A program made the position numbers and the translations under genes. A stretch of DNA of 5,554 bases from Synergistaceae bacterium (GTDB lineage Bacteria; Synergistota; Synergistia; Synergistales; Synergistaceae). The DNA lies in contig JAISDQ010000155.1 of the NCBI GenBank assembly GCA_031264605.1, positions 1-5,554 on the forward strand, given 5' to 3'. Below, in pieces: positions 1 to 5,245 of this stretch. The notes below the pieces were generated by a model. It saw only the letters and a list, made by a program, of their open reading frames with translations. It was not told the origin of the DNA and did no database searches. Position 1 is the first letter of the stretch; every line of letters begins with the position of its first letter.

Positions 1-949
1 TGTCGCCGAGAAGTTTTGGGAACGCTGTTGAACCGGCGTCGGGAGGCGTCCATTCGAACCATTCGCCGTTACCTTTGAAGTAAGCCTCCGCCAGTTCGAC
101 GTTCTTCTGGATGATTTTCCGGTTGCGCAGCGTTATCTCCTGGATGTTACGGAAGAATATTATCGCCAGTATCTCGGACGCCGCGTTTGGACAGAGCGAT
201 ATGTAATCTTTGTAGGCCAGGAAATCGGACAGCACGGTATCGTTTTGCGAGACTATCCATCCCACGCCCAAGCCCGCGAATCCGTTGCGCGTGAGCCCTC
301 CCACCGAAACGGCGCGGGGATAGACGTCCGCCATCGAGGATATTGTCGCGCCGGGATCGCGTTCGAGGCCGCGGTGACTTTCCTCGCTGAATACCCACGT
401 CCCCATCTTATCCGCTATCTGTGCTATCCGGTACAGTTCCGTCTGCACGGGAGCGTATCCGGTGGGGTTATTTGGTATATTCATTATTATCATCTTTGTC
501 TTCGGCGAAATGGCCCCGTTCAAAAATTCCACGTCAATCTTCCAACCCCAATCGGTCGCCTCCAGTTTCCACGGAATGACTTTGCAGCCGATCGCCCTGG
601 GTATTTCATGAAGCGAGGGCATCGCGGGCTCCATCACTATCACTTCATCACCCGCGCCGAGTATCGAGTTCAGAACTATAAACGTCCCCTCCTCGGGGGT
701 TGTTTCGATAACGTCTTCCGGGCCGATTTTTTTGTACCTGCGGGATATGGCCGCCCTCAATTTGGGATGCCCGCGGAAATCAGTGTGGCCGACATGGAGG
801 TTTTCCCACATTTTAAGACATTCGTCATCAGCGCGTTCGAGAAGGTATTTCATATCGAATCCCTGACACGTGGAATCGCTCAACCCTAAATCAATGTTCT
901 TATCGCTTCGGGCAAATAATCTTTCCACCTTGAACTCATTCAATTTCAT
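1..949 (-). CDS. Class I/II aminotransferase-fold protein, probable pseudoenzyme (3' end cut by window)
   Basis: The first 316 codons are present without a stop; the C-terminal domain lies beyond base 1. The fold is clear: a PEEG turn at 85-88, GDEVIVMEP at 100-108, the NNPTG loop at 160-164, a strand ending SEESHRGLE at 188-196, and GGLTRNGFAGLGVGW at 217-231. Fold-type-I aminotransferases normally show SDExY and SLSKxxGxPGLRxGW here. In this protein the Schiff-base Lys aligns with Arg221, next to a one-residue gap, and no lysine occurs between 182 and 246. The phosphate-binding Arg of GLRxGW is Gly228, the pyridine-N Asp is Glu189, its Tyr partner is His192, and the ring-stacking aromatic is Met110. 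The Asn of NPTG (Asn161) is kept. By family the ancestor would be a PLP transaminase; I infer that this protein does no conventional transamination. The ATG at 949 follows a GGGGG ribosome site about 8 bases upstream. It is probably transcribed alone from the promoter at 1015-1044. Fold assignment is firm; loss of activity is inference. Confidence 0.9.
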   Translation of the reverse strand, partial: MKLNEFKVERLFARSDKNIDLGLSDSTCQGFDMKYLLERADDECLKMWENLHVGHTDFRGHPKLRAAISRRYKKIGPEDVIETTPEEGTFIVLNSILGAGDEVIVMEPAMPSLHEIPRAIGCKVIPWKLEATDWGWKIDVEFLNGAISPKTKMIIMNIPNNPTGYAPVQTELYRIAQIADKMGTWVFSEESHRGLERDPGATISSMADVYPRAVSVGGLTRNGFAGLGVGWIVSQNDTVLSDFLAYKDYISLCPNAASEILAIIFFRNIQEITLRNRKIIQKNVELAEAYFKGNGEWFEWTPPDAGSTAFPKLLGD

Positions 950-1126
950 GGAATTTCCCCCTTTGCTCCGTCAGCTTTATATTTAGCGGTAATAGTCAAC
1001 CCCTTTACGCGTCAAGTATATATCACATAATTCGTTTTTTTCAATGAGGCTTTTACCTTAATCCGCGGACAAACGTCGCCGCATGCCGCGCGCCGGCGGC
1101 TCGCTGATTCCGTGACGCGATGTTTC
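950..1126. other. Intergenic region between thioredoxin-like and aminotransferase-like genes
   Basis: This gap of 177 bases has an AT-rich half (about 960-1045) carrying the aminotransferase promoter and a GC-rich half (about 1070-1110). The GC-rich half can form a small hairpin on the minus strand (GCCGC, 6-base loop, GCGGC) but has no following T-run, so it is not a convincing intrinsic terminator for the thioredoxin-like gene. No small ORF with a ribosome site was seen. Confidence 0.5.
1015..1044 (-). promoter_or_regulatory. Putative sigma-70 promoter of the aminotransferase-like gene
   Basis: Read on the minus strand, TTGAAA (1039-1044, 5/6 to the -35 consensus) is followed after 18 bases by TATACT (1015-1020, 5/6 to the -10 consensus). 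The spacer is AT-rich. Transcription would begin near 1008, leaving a leader of about 60 bases before the ATG at 949. A second TTGAC-rich stretch lies just downstream (about 1000-1016) but has no well-spaced -10. The match is by eye only. Confidence 0.45.
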
Positions 1127-1753
1127 TCAAAGCTCGCGGAGGGCTGTTTCCATAAGGCTCAGCAGATCATTCTCTATCTCTTCGTCGTAGATTCCATTGT
1201 GGAAATCTTCCCAAATCGAGTCGCGTTCCTCGTCGGAGGTCGCGTTTGCTATCAGGCCGGTCACTTTCGACGGCGTTTCTATATAAGCGCCGTCCAGGAC
1301 TTTGCCGTCGGGGCGCAGGACGAAAATCGCCGGCATGTTGGTCCGCCCGGCGCGGGCCCCGATGAATTCGCGGGCTCCCGTCACGCCGTTCCTCGGCATA
1401 TATCTGGCCGTCACATAAGGATTGACGCGCGACGCCGTTTCGGTGAAAGGATACGCCGCCTTGCAGTCGGGGCAATAGGTCATGCCAATCATGAGCAAGA
1501 CCAGCGGACGGTCGATTTTTTTAACACCCTCGATGAATTTCTCCGAGACTTCGCACGAACGCATCCGCTCTTCTATGTCGTTTATATATTGTTCTTCTCC
1601 GCTTCTCTTGTATTCCGCGAAACTGATCGTGGCTTTCAAATTGACCCTTCCCGCGTCGGACGAGAAAATAACGTCTTTGCCGAAAGACGCTAACGCTTTC
1701 CCGGCAAACGAAAGCGATAACACGAATATAAACGCCGCTGTGAAACGATACAT
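1127..1753 (-). CDS. Exported thioredoxin-fold protein with CPDC motif
   Basis: This is a 208-residue protein. Residues 1-22 form a signal peptide: Arg3, a hydrophobic stretch FTAAFIFVLSLSF, then ALA before a likely signal peptidase I cut, so the protein should work outside the cytoplasm. A thioredoxin-like domain follows at roughly 80-160. It has the strand PLVLLMIGMTYC, a redox-active C94-P-D-C97, and the cis-proline motif N-M-P-A-I-F with Pro141 before the RPDGK hairpin. The C-terminal tail (about 175-208) is acidic and helical. The CPDC dipeptide and spacing recall the Thioredoxin_9-type families rather than classical TrxA (CGPC) or DsbA (CPHC). Substrate and electron donor are unknown; a thiol-disulfide exchange role is inferred. 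The ATG at 1753 is chosen because GGAAAGAGG lies 9 bases upstream; a TTG at 1762 in the same frame abuts that site and is too close. The gene is monocistronic or leads a short minus-strand unit. Confidence 0.85.
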   Translation of the reverse strand: MYRFTAAFIFVLSLSFAGKALASFGKDVIFSSDAGRVNLKATISFAEYKRSGEEQYINDIEERMRSCEVSEKFIEGVKKIDRPLVLLMIGMTYCPDCKAAYPFTETASRVNPYVTARYMPRNGVTGAREFIGARAGRTNMPAIFVLRPDGKVLDGAYIETPSKVTGLIANATSDEERDSIWEDFHNGIYDEEIENDLLSLMETALREL

Positions 1754-1762
1754 TTTATTCAA

Positions 1763-1771
1763 CCTCTTTCC
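1763..1771 (-). promoter_or_regulatory. Ribosome binding site deciding the thioredoxin-like start
   Basis: The minus strand reads GGAAAGAGG here, ending 9 bases before the ATG at 1753 and immediately before the in-frame TTG at 1762. Only the ATG has usable spacing. Confidence 0.7.
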
Positions 1772-1787
1772 ATATCAATATACAAGT

Positions 1788-1817
1788 ATTTTACCAAAAA
1801 TATCGGAAAATCGTCAT
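1788..1817 (-). promoter_or_regulatory. Putative promoter of the thioredoxin-like gene
   Basis: On the minus strand an extended -10, TGGTAAAAT (TAAAAT at 1788-1793), lies 18 bases after a weak -35, ATGACG (1812-1817, 4/6). The TGn extension could compensate for the poor -35. The start would fall near 1781, giving a leader of about 28 bases that holds the ribosome site. This is a visual match only. Confidence 0.4.
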
Positions 1818-1884
1818 GGGCAAATAATGTCCTATAATTATGATAACATCACAAATTTTAGCTTGATATTTTGTAAAACATCTG

Positions 1885-1913
1885 TTCACGGGCGCGAATA
1901 TTTGCGCTAGAAT
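1885..1913 (+). promoter_or_regulatory. Putative promoter of the EamA transporter with palindromic spacer
   Basis: TTCACG (1885-1890, 4/6) and TAGAAT (1908-1913, 5/6) are separated by exactly 17 bases, which suits a housekeeping sigma factor. Transcription would start near 1920, about 80 bases before the ATG at 2002. Bases 1892-1907 within the spacer form a 16-base near-palindrome, which could be an operator. An alternative upstream -10, TATAAT at 1833-1838, has a 4/6 -35 (TCGTCA, 1811-1816) with a 16-base spacer. Confidence 0.45.
1892..1907. repeat. 16-base imperfect palindrome, candidate operator
   Basis: GCGCGAATATTTGCGC matches its reverse complement at 14 of 16 positions; the single mismatched pair (G1896 with T1903) would still pair as G-U in RNA. 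It fills the spacer between the predicted -35 and -10 elements of the transporter promoter, where a dimeric repressor would block RNA polymerase. No regulator gene is visible in the window. Confidence 0.4.
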
Positions 1914-2001
1914 AATCGCTCGGTAACGCCGCGAAAAAACGCGCGTCGAAATGGGGACTCGGTAATGGTTTTGCGAAAGGCGATATTCGAAGGTCGGTAA
2001 A

Positions 2002-2943
2002 ATGCCTTTATGGGGTTTCCTCGTCTCTCTTCTGGTGGCTTTCATGTGGGCGGTCTCCCCCATCCTGCAGAAAGAAGGTTTGAAATACAGCACGCCCAAT
2101 GAAATACCGGCTGTGCGGTCGATATCCTTTTTCCTGGTGATGGCCGTTTTGATGTTGGCGACGCAGCCCGGCGAAATGCCGTTCATGACTCCGAAACTTT
2201 TCGGCGGACTGCTTGTGAGCGTGGCGCTCTCCACCATGATGGGCGATCTGTTCTTCGCCATATCTATAAATAAAATCGGCGCTTCGCTAGCAGTGTCGAT
2301 CAGCTCTTCGTATCCGCTGATAGCGGCCATAGTGTCAATCTTCGCGCTTCACGAACATGTAAAGCCTCTCGTATGGTTCGGCACTTTTTTTATCGTCTTG
2401 GGGATCGTCATCATAAAATCGGACGCCTCGCGTCAGGAAAAAATGAAAACCGGCTTTGTCGTCGAGGGTTTCGATGAAATGCTCAAAAGAAGAGCCGATA
2501 CGAGAAAGGGTATACTGTTTGCTTCCGCTTCCGCGTTGTGCTCCGGGATCAACATACCAATTTTGAAGTTGCTGATGGACAAGGGTGGGTGGAATCCGAC
2601 CGAAAGTTATTTTCTGCGCGCGGCCGTTTTTTTCTTCATGGCCTGGACCATGCGCGCGATACAGCGCCGCTTCGCCCCTTCGTCCATAAAGGACCTCGAA
2701 AAACTGCCTGTTTCGACATGGATATATTTTCTCGCGAGCGGCGTCGTGGGAATCGCGCTGAGCGGCGTGCTGTTCGGCGCATGTATAGTACGGTTTCCCG
2801 TTTCGGTGGTGACGCCGATAACAGCGTCAAGTCCGTTCATGACCGTAATACTGTCGCGAATATTCCTCAAGGAACATCTTTCGCGCGTTCAAAGCGTCGG
2901 GATCGCGCTTGTGATCGCGGGTTCGATATCCGTCAGCCTGTGA
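2002..2943 (+). CDS. EamA/DMT-family ten-helix membrane transporter
   Basis: This 313-residue inner-membrane protein has the two-times-five-helix layout of the drug/metabolite transporter superfamily. Hydrophobic segments lie near residues 3-22, 38-54, 66-87, 93-116, 122-139, 169-190, 204-220, 238-258, 261-285 and 294-312. The halves are repeats: each ends in the EamA signature of a Pro-containing helix, then F-x-L-x-E-H, then a Gly-rich last helix (SSYPLIAAIVSIFALHEH around 102-119 and SSPFMTVILSRIFLKEH around 276-292). A charged cytoplasmic loop of about 29 residues (140-168) joins the halves and is somewhat longer than usual. DMT proteins export or exchange small metabolites, often amino acids or nucleotide sugars; the substrate cannot be read from sequence. 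The ATG has GAAGGT 7 bases upstream. The 3' end overlaps the opposing gene by 11 bases. The gene stands alone on the plus strand, divergent from the thioredoxin-like gene. Confidence 0.92.
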   Translation: MPLWGFLVSLLVAFMWAVSPILQKEGLKYSTPNEIPAVRSISFFLVMAVLMLATQPGEMPFMTPKLFGGLLVSVALSTMMGDLFFAISINKIGASLAVSISSSYPLIAAIVSIFALHEHVKPLVWFGTFFIVLGIVIIKSDASRQEKMKTGFVVEGFDEMLKRRADTRKGILFASASALCSGINIPILKLLMDKGGWNPTESYFLRAAVFFFMAWTMRAIQRRFAPSSIKDLEKLPVSTWIYFLASGVVGIALSGVLFGACIVRFPVSVVTPITASSPFMTVILSRIFLKEHLSRVQSVGIALVIAGSISVSL

Positions 2944-3355
2944 CGTCGAGTTTGTGGCTGGGGCCGGTTTGACGCGGGATATTGATTCCCTGCGCGGCGT
3001 CGATCTCATGACTTGGCAATAAGGGCTCAGTCATGACTACAGGCAGGCCTTGCACGATCGACACCACCGCGTCATGAATTATGTTCAGCGTTTCGGGCGA
3101 CAGGTATTCTCTTTCCGCGGGGGGACGCGTCTCCCCTTTCAGCGCGTACCAGTCGTCCAGTATGGATTCGACGCCGTCCATGAATTCGACTGAAGCCTCC
3201 GCGAACATGCGTTCGTAATACTCGACCAAATCCTGATTATCGTTGGATTTCGCCGTTTCTATCCTGTTGGTGAGAGTATCGAGCCTCACTATGAGTTTGT
3301 CCGTATTCCGGGCTGTGTTCTTTATCCTCTCCTCCGCTTCCTCGTTGAGCGCCAT
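2933..3355 (-). CDS. Helical protein of unknown function, last gene of the dtd operon
   Basis: This 140-residue soluble protein is not recognised as any family. It has no signal peptide and no membrane segment. Residues 2-72 are strongly charged and look like two or three long amphipathic helices (EEAEERIKNTARNTDKL, then RIETAKSNDN and YYERMFAEASVEF), possibly a coiled coil or helical bundle. A Pro-containing linker (about 77-86) leads to a short helix LSPETLNIIHDAVVSIVQ (85-102) and a Pro/Gly-rich, probably disordered tail. The ATG at 3355 shares its A with the TAA stop of the LpxB-like gene (TAATG), and GGGGAGG lies 7 bases upstream, so translational coupling is likely. An ATG further upstream in the same frame (3430) lies inside the preceding gene and is rejected. 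The tight coupling suggests a product needed together with the glycosyltransferase, but no function should be assigned. Confidence 0.8.
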   Translation of the reverse strand: MALNEEAEERIKNTARNTDKLIVRLDTLTNRIETAKSNDNQDLVEYYERMFAEASVEFMDGVESILDDWYALKGETRPPAEREYLSPETLNIIHDAVVSIVQGLPVVMTEPLLPSHEIDAAQGINIPRQTGPSHKLDVTG

Positions 3356-4581
3356 TAAATCGCCTCCCCTTTGACGAATTTCAGAATATCCTCCGCTATT
3401 TTCCCCGAAGCTCCCCTCTCGTGGGTGCATTCGAGGAAAGCCCGCGAAATCTCCTTTAGCTTTTCGGGTGATTCGAGAAGCCCTATCGCCATGCGCGCCA
3501 CCACGTGAGGGTTCAAGATACCCCTTATTTCAGGCGCTATCATACGCCCGGCGATTATATTGGGCAGCGACAAAACGCTTGTTTTCTCGTTCATTCTTTT
3601 GATATAAGCCCGTTTCAAACGCTTGAACCCTGGGAAAGATGGGGGGATGATCCCCATAAGTCCGTCGAGGGGAAATTCATCCGCCCTGTCTAGCGGCAGC
3701 ACCATTATGAACGGGACAAAAAGCGCCGCGGCCTGCAGGTTGTTTGTCCCCGGCACGGCGAGAGCCAATTTTGAACAATTCAGAGCTTCGAGCGTCATAT
3801 TTCTGACGACGAGCGCTGTCCGTCCCGGGGCGATGTCAATCTCCCTGACCCTGTTTTCCCCCCGCCAGCTTATTCCCGATTCGGCGAGGGCTTTTTGAAT
3901 CAGTTCCTCCCGCACGGTGGGAGCGAGAGGAAAAATTACGCGCAAATCAGGAAAACGCGCGGCTACGATTTGCGAAACCCTGACGAAAAGGCCGATGCTT
4001 CCCGTGTACTCGATCGGCCTGCTGCCGGTGAGACAGGCAATTATCGGAACGTCGGGAGGCAAACCGAGAAATTCTCTCGTCTCCTCCTCCGTTTCATTCA
4101 AAACCACGCTGTCGAGCGCGATGTCGCCCACTATCCTGCAGCGCCGTTCGGCGACTCCCCCGCTTTTCAGGCGTTCCGCCGATTTAGCGTCCGCGGTGAA
4201 ATACCTGTCGACGAAAAATTTCCATCTGGGGCGGGAAGCGTAAACCCACAGCGGGCATTTTATGATTTTAGACAGATAGACCGAAAAAGCGACGTCCCCT
4301 CCGAGATGCAGCAAAAGGCGTTTCCCGGCGATTCCGCCTGGCGCTCTCTTCAGCTCTTTTATACGTCTCCAAGGCAGGCATCTGTCCGCTCCGCTCTCCG
4401 AAGCGAGCGCCATTTCCTCCCCGCTCGCGTACTGGCAGGGCAAAAGGACTACCGTTATCCTGCAACGCCATATTTTCGCGCGCAGTTCCCTGATTATGGG
4501 AACCGAGCGCCCTGAAATTTCCCCCGGCGAATTTGCCGTTATGAAAATATCCGCTGATATATCGTCAGGCTGAATGGACAT
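3355..4581 (-). CDS. LpxB-like (lipid-A-disaccharide synthase-related) glycosyltransferase
   Basis: This 408-residue protein has a GT-B type glycosyltransferase layout. The N-terminal half has the motif NSPGEISG (17-24), corresponding to the AGExSGD loop of LpxB, then HLGGD (92-96) and VGDIALDSV (151-159), the position of the VGNPLxD motif in LpxB. The C-terminal, probably sugar-nucleotide-binding half opens with LTGSRP (184-189, compare LLPGSR). It continues with VPGTNNLQAA (276-285), LPLDRADEFPLDG (295-307) and SLPNIIAGR (338-346) followed by PEIRG (350-354). Canonical LpxB joins UDP-diacylglucosamine to lipid X at the inner face of the cytoplasmic membrane. The motif differences place this protein in the LpxB-related side family whose acceptor is not established, so I do not assign lpxB. 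The ATG at 4581 has a modest GGGG site 7 bases upstream and lies 20 bases after the MBL gene. It overlaps the next gene by one base. Confidence 0.82.
   Translation of the reverse strand: MSIQPDDISADIFITANSPGEISGRSVPIIRELRAKIWRCRITVVLLPCQYASGEEMALASESGADRCLPWRRIKELKRAPGGIAGKRLLLHLGGDVAFSVYLSKIIKCPLWVYASRPRWKFFVDRYFTADAKSAERLKSGGVAERRCRIVGDIALDSVVLNETEEETREFLGLPPDVPIIACLTGSRPIEYTGSIGLFVRVSQIVAARFPDLRVIFPLAPTVREELIQKALAESGISWRGENRVREIDIAPGRTALVVRNMTLEALNCSKLALAVPGTNNLQAAALFVPFIMVLPLDRADEFPLDGLMGIIPPSFPGFKRLKRAYIKRMNEKTSVLSLPNIIAGRMIAPEIRGILNPHVVARMAIGLLESPEKLKEISRAFLECTHERGASGKIAEDILKFVKGEAI
3363..3369 (-). promoter_or_regulatory. Ribosome binding site for the 140-residue protein
   Basis: GGGGAGG on the minus strand lies inside the last codons of the LpxB-like gene and ends 7 bases before the ATG at 3355. 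It is the strongest Shine-Dalgarno match in this operon and settles the start over the upstream in-frame ATG. Confidence 0.8.
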
Positions 4582-4601
4582 TCGAAGGCCCCGCCGGCTT
4601 T

Positions 4602-5231
4602 TCAGCGCGGCCAGTAAGGGTTGAGTCTCCGTTCCTCGCCCAAAACGGTCGACGGTCCGTGTCCCGGATAAACCGGAAGCGAATCCGGAAGCGGGTCCAG
4701 TTTTTTCAAGGATTCAACGAGTGTGGCTTCATCCCCTCCCGGCAGGTCTGTTCGCCCGACGCTGCGCGCGAACAGCGTGTCGCCCGAGATGAGCAGAGCG
4801 TCAGGCCCGTCGGTGAAATAGAAACAGCACCCGCCTTTCGTATGTCCGGGAGTATGGATGATTTCGATTTTCATGCCGCCGATTTGTATGGAGTCGCCGT
4901 CAGAGACGAGCGAATCGGCCGGTTTGAATTCGGAGGGGAGCCCCATCATCGCGGACAGATTTTTCGACGCGCTCACAAGACAGCCGGCGTCATCGGCATG
5001 GACGCAAACTCCCCCGGCCGAAAGCGCCCTTACCTCCCCGAGTCCCATGATATGATCGCCGTGACCGTGCGTCAGCATTATACGCGCGACGCGCAGGCCG
5101 TTTCGTTCGATGTACGAGATCACGTCTTTCATGGGGCCGCCCGGATCCACAACCACGGCGTCTTTTTGTTCGTTCGAGACCACATAACAGTTGGTCCATA
5201 GTTCGCCGACCGGAAAACGTTCGATTTTCAT
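4602..5231 (-). CDS. Metallo-beta-lactamase-fold hydrolase, glyoxalase-II-like
   Basis: This 209-residue cytoplasmic protein has the complete metal ligand set of the family: H55-x-H57-x-D59-H60 (THGHGDH), H130 in TPGHTKGG, D151 in SGDTLF and H191 in YPGHG, so two metal ions (Zn or Fe) should bind. DPGG near residue 30 and the signature GDTLFARSVGRTDLPGGD (150-167) place it with short single-domain hydroxyacylglutathione-hydrolase-like enzymes (YcbL type). These lack the C-terminal glutathione-binding domain of true GloB, so hydrolysis of a thioester or similar substrate is likely but the substrate is unknown. The start is set at 5231: GGAGG lies 8 bases upstream, while the in-frame ATG at 5249 overlaps the dtd stop and has no ribosome site. 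It lies 14 bases after dtd, an arrangement often seen for this pair. Confidence 0.92.
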   Translation of the reverse strand: MKIERFPVGELWTNCYVVSNEQKDAVVVDPGGPMKDVISYIERNGLRVARIMLTHGHGDHIMGLGEVRALSAGGVCVHADDAGCLVSASKNLSAMMGLPSEFKPADSLVSDGDSIQIGGMKIEIIHTPGHTKGGCCFYFTDGPDALLISGDTLFARSVGRTDLPGGDEATLVESLKKLDPLPDSLPVYPGHGPSTVLGEERRLNPYWPR

Positions 5232-5239
5232 GCGTAAAA

Positions 5240-5244
5240 CCTCC
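5240..5244 (-). promoter_or_regulatory. Ribosome binding site deciding the MBL-fold start
   Basis: GGAGG on the minus strand ends 8 bases before the ATG at 5231. The longer in-frame start at 5249 has no comparable site. Confidence 0.8.
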
Positions 5245-5245
5245 G

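Larger units (their letters stand above)
1754..2001. other. Divergent control region between thioredoxin-like and EamA genes
   Basis: These 248 bases are AT-rich from about 1770 to 1885 and hold oppositely directed putative promoters (1788-1817 minus, 1885-1913 plus) plus the 1892-1907 palindrome. The stretch 1914-2001 is the predicted transporter leader; no riboswitch or attenuator fold was recognised in it. No credible small gene was seen. Confidence 0.5.

Noticed and set aside
245..889. A 214-codon plus-strand open frame
   Set aside because: It lies antisense to the aminotransferase-like gene, its product is rich in His/Arg/Phe with no recognisable motif, and it has no ribosome site; it is a shadow frame.
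910..920. GGGCAAATAAT repeated at 1818-1828
   Set aside because: The first copy is inside a coding region; an 11-base match with no further context is most likely chance.
1076..1110. GC-rich hairpin as an intrinsic terminator for the thioredoxin-like gene
   Set aside because: The stem is only 5 base pairs and no T-run follows on the minus strand.
1112..1693. A 193-codon plus-strand open frame
   Set aside because: It is antisense to the thioredoxin-like gene, whose signal peptide, CPDC and cis-proline make that strand the coding one.
1820..1860. Fur-box-like AT-rich stretch with the palindrome ATAATTAT
   Set aside because: Only scattered hexamer matches are present; symmetry breaks outside the 8-base core, so this is not distinguishable from AT-rich promoter DNA.
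2934..2960. CAGCC/GGCTG inverted repeat at the convergent gene junction as a bidirectional terminator
   Set aside because: The stem is 5 base pairs with a 17-base loop and no T-tract on either strand.
3356..3430. N-terminal extension of the 140-residue protein to an upstream ATG
   Set aside because: The extension is the out-of-frame reading of the LpxB-like C-terminus, and the strong ribosome site points to the ATG at 3355.
3895..4515. A 206-codon plus-strand open frame
   Set aside because: It is antisense to the well-supported LpxB-like gene and its composition is that of a shadow frame.
4659..5201. A 180-codon plus-strand open frame
   Set aside because: It is antisense to the MBL-fold gene, which has all its metal ligands.
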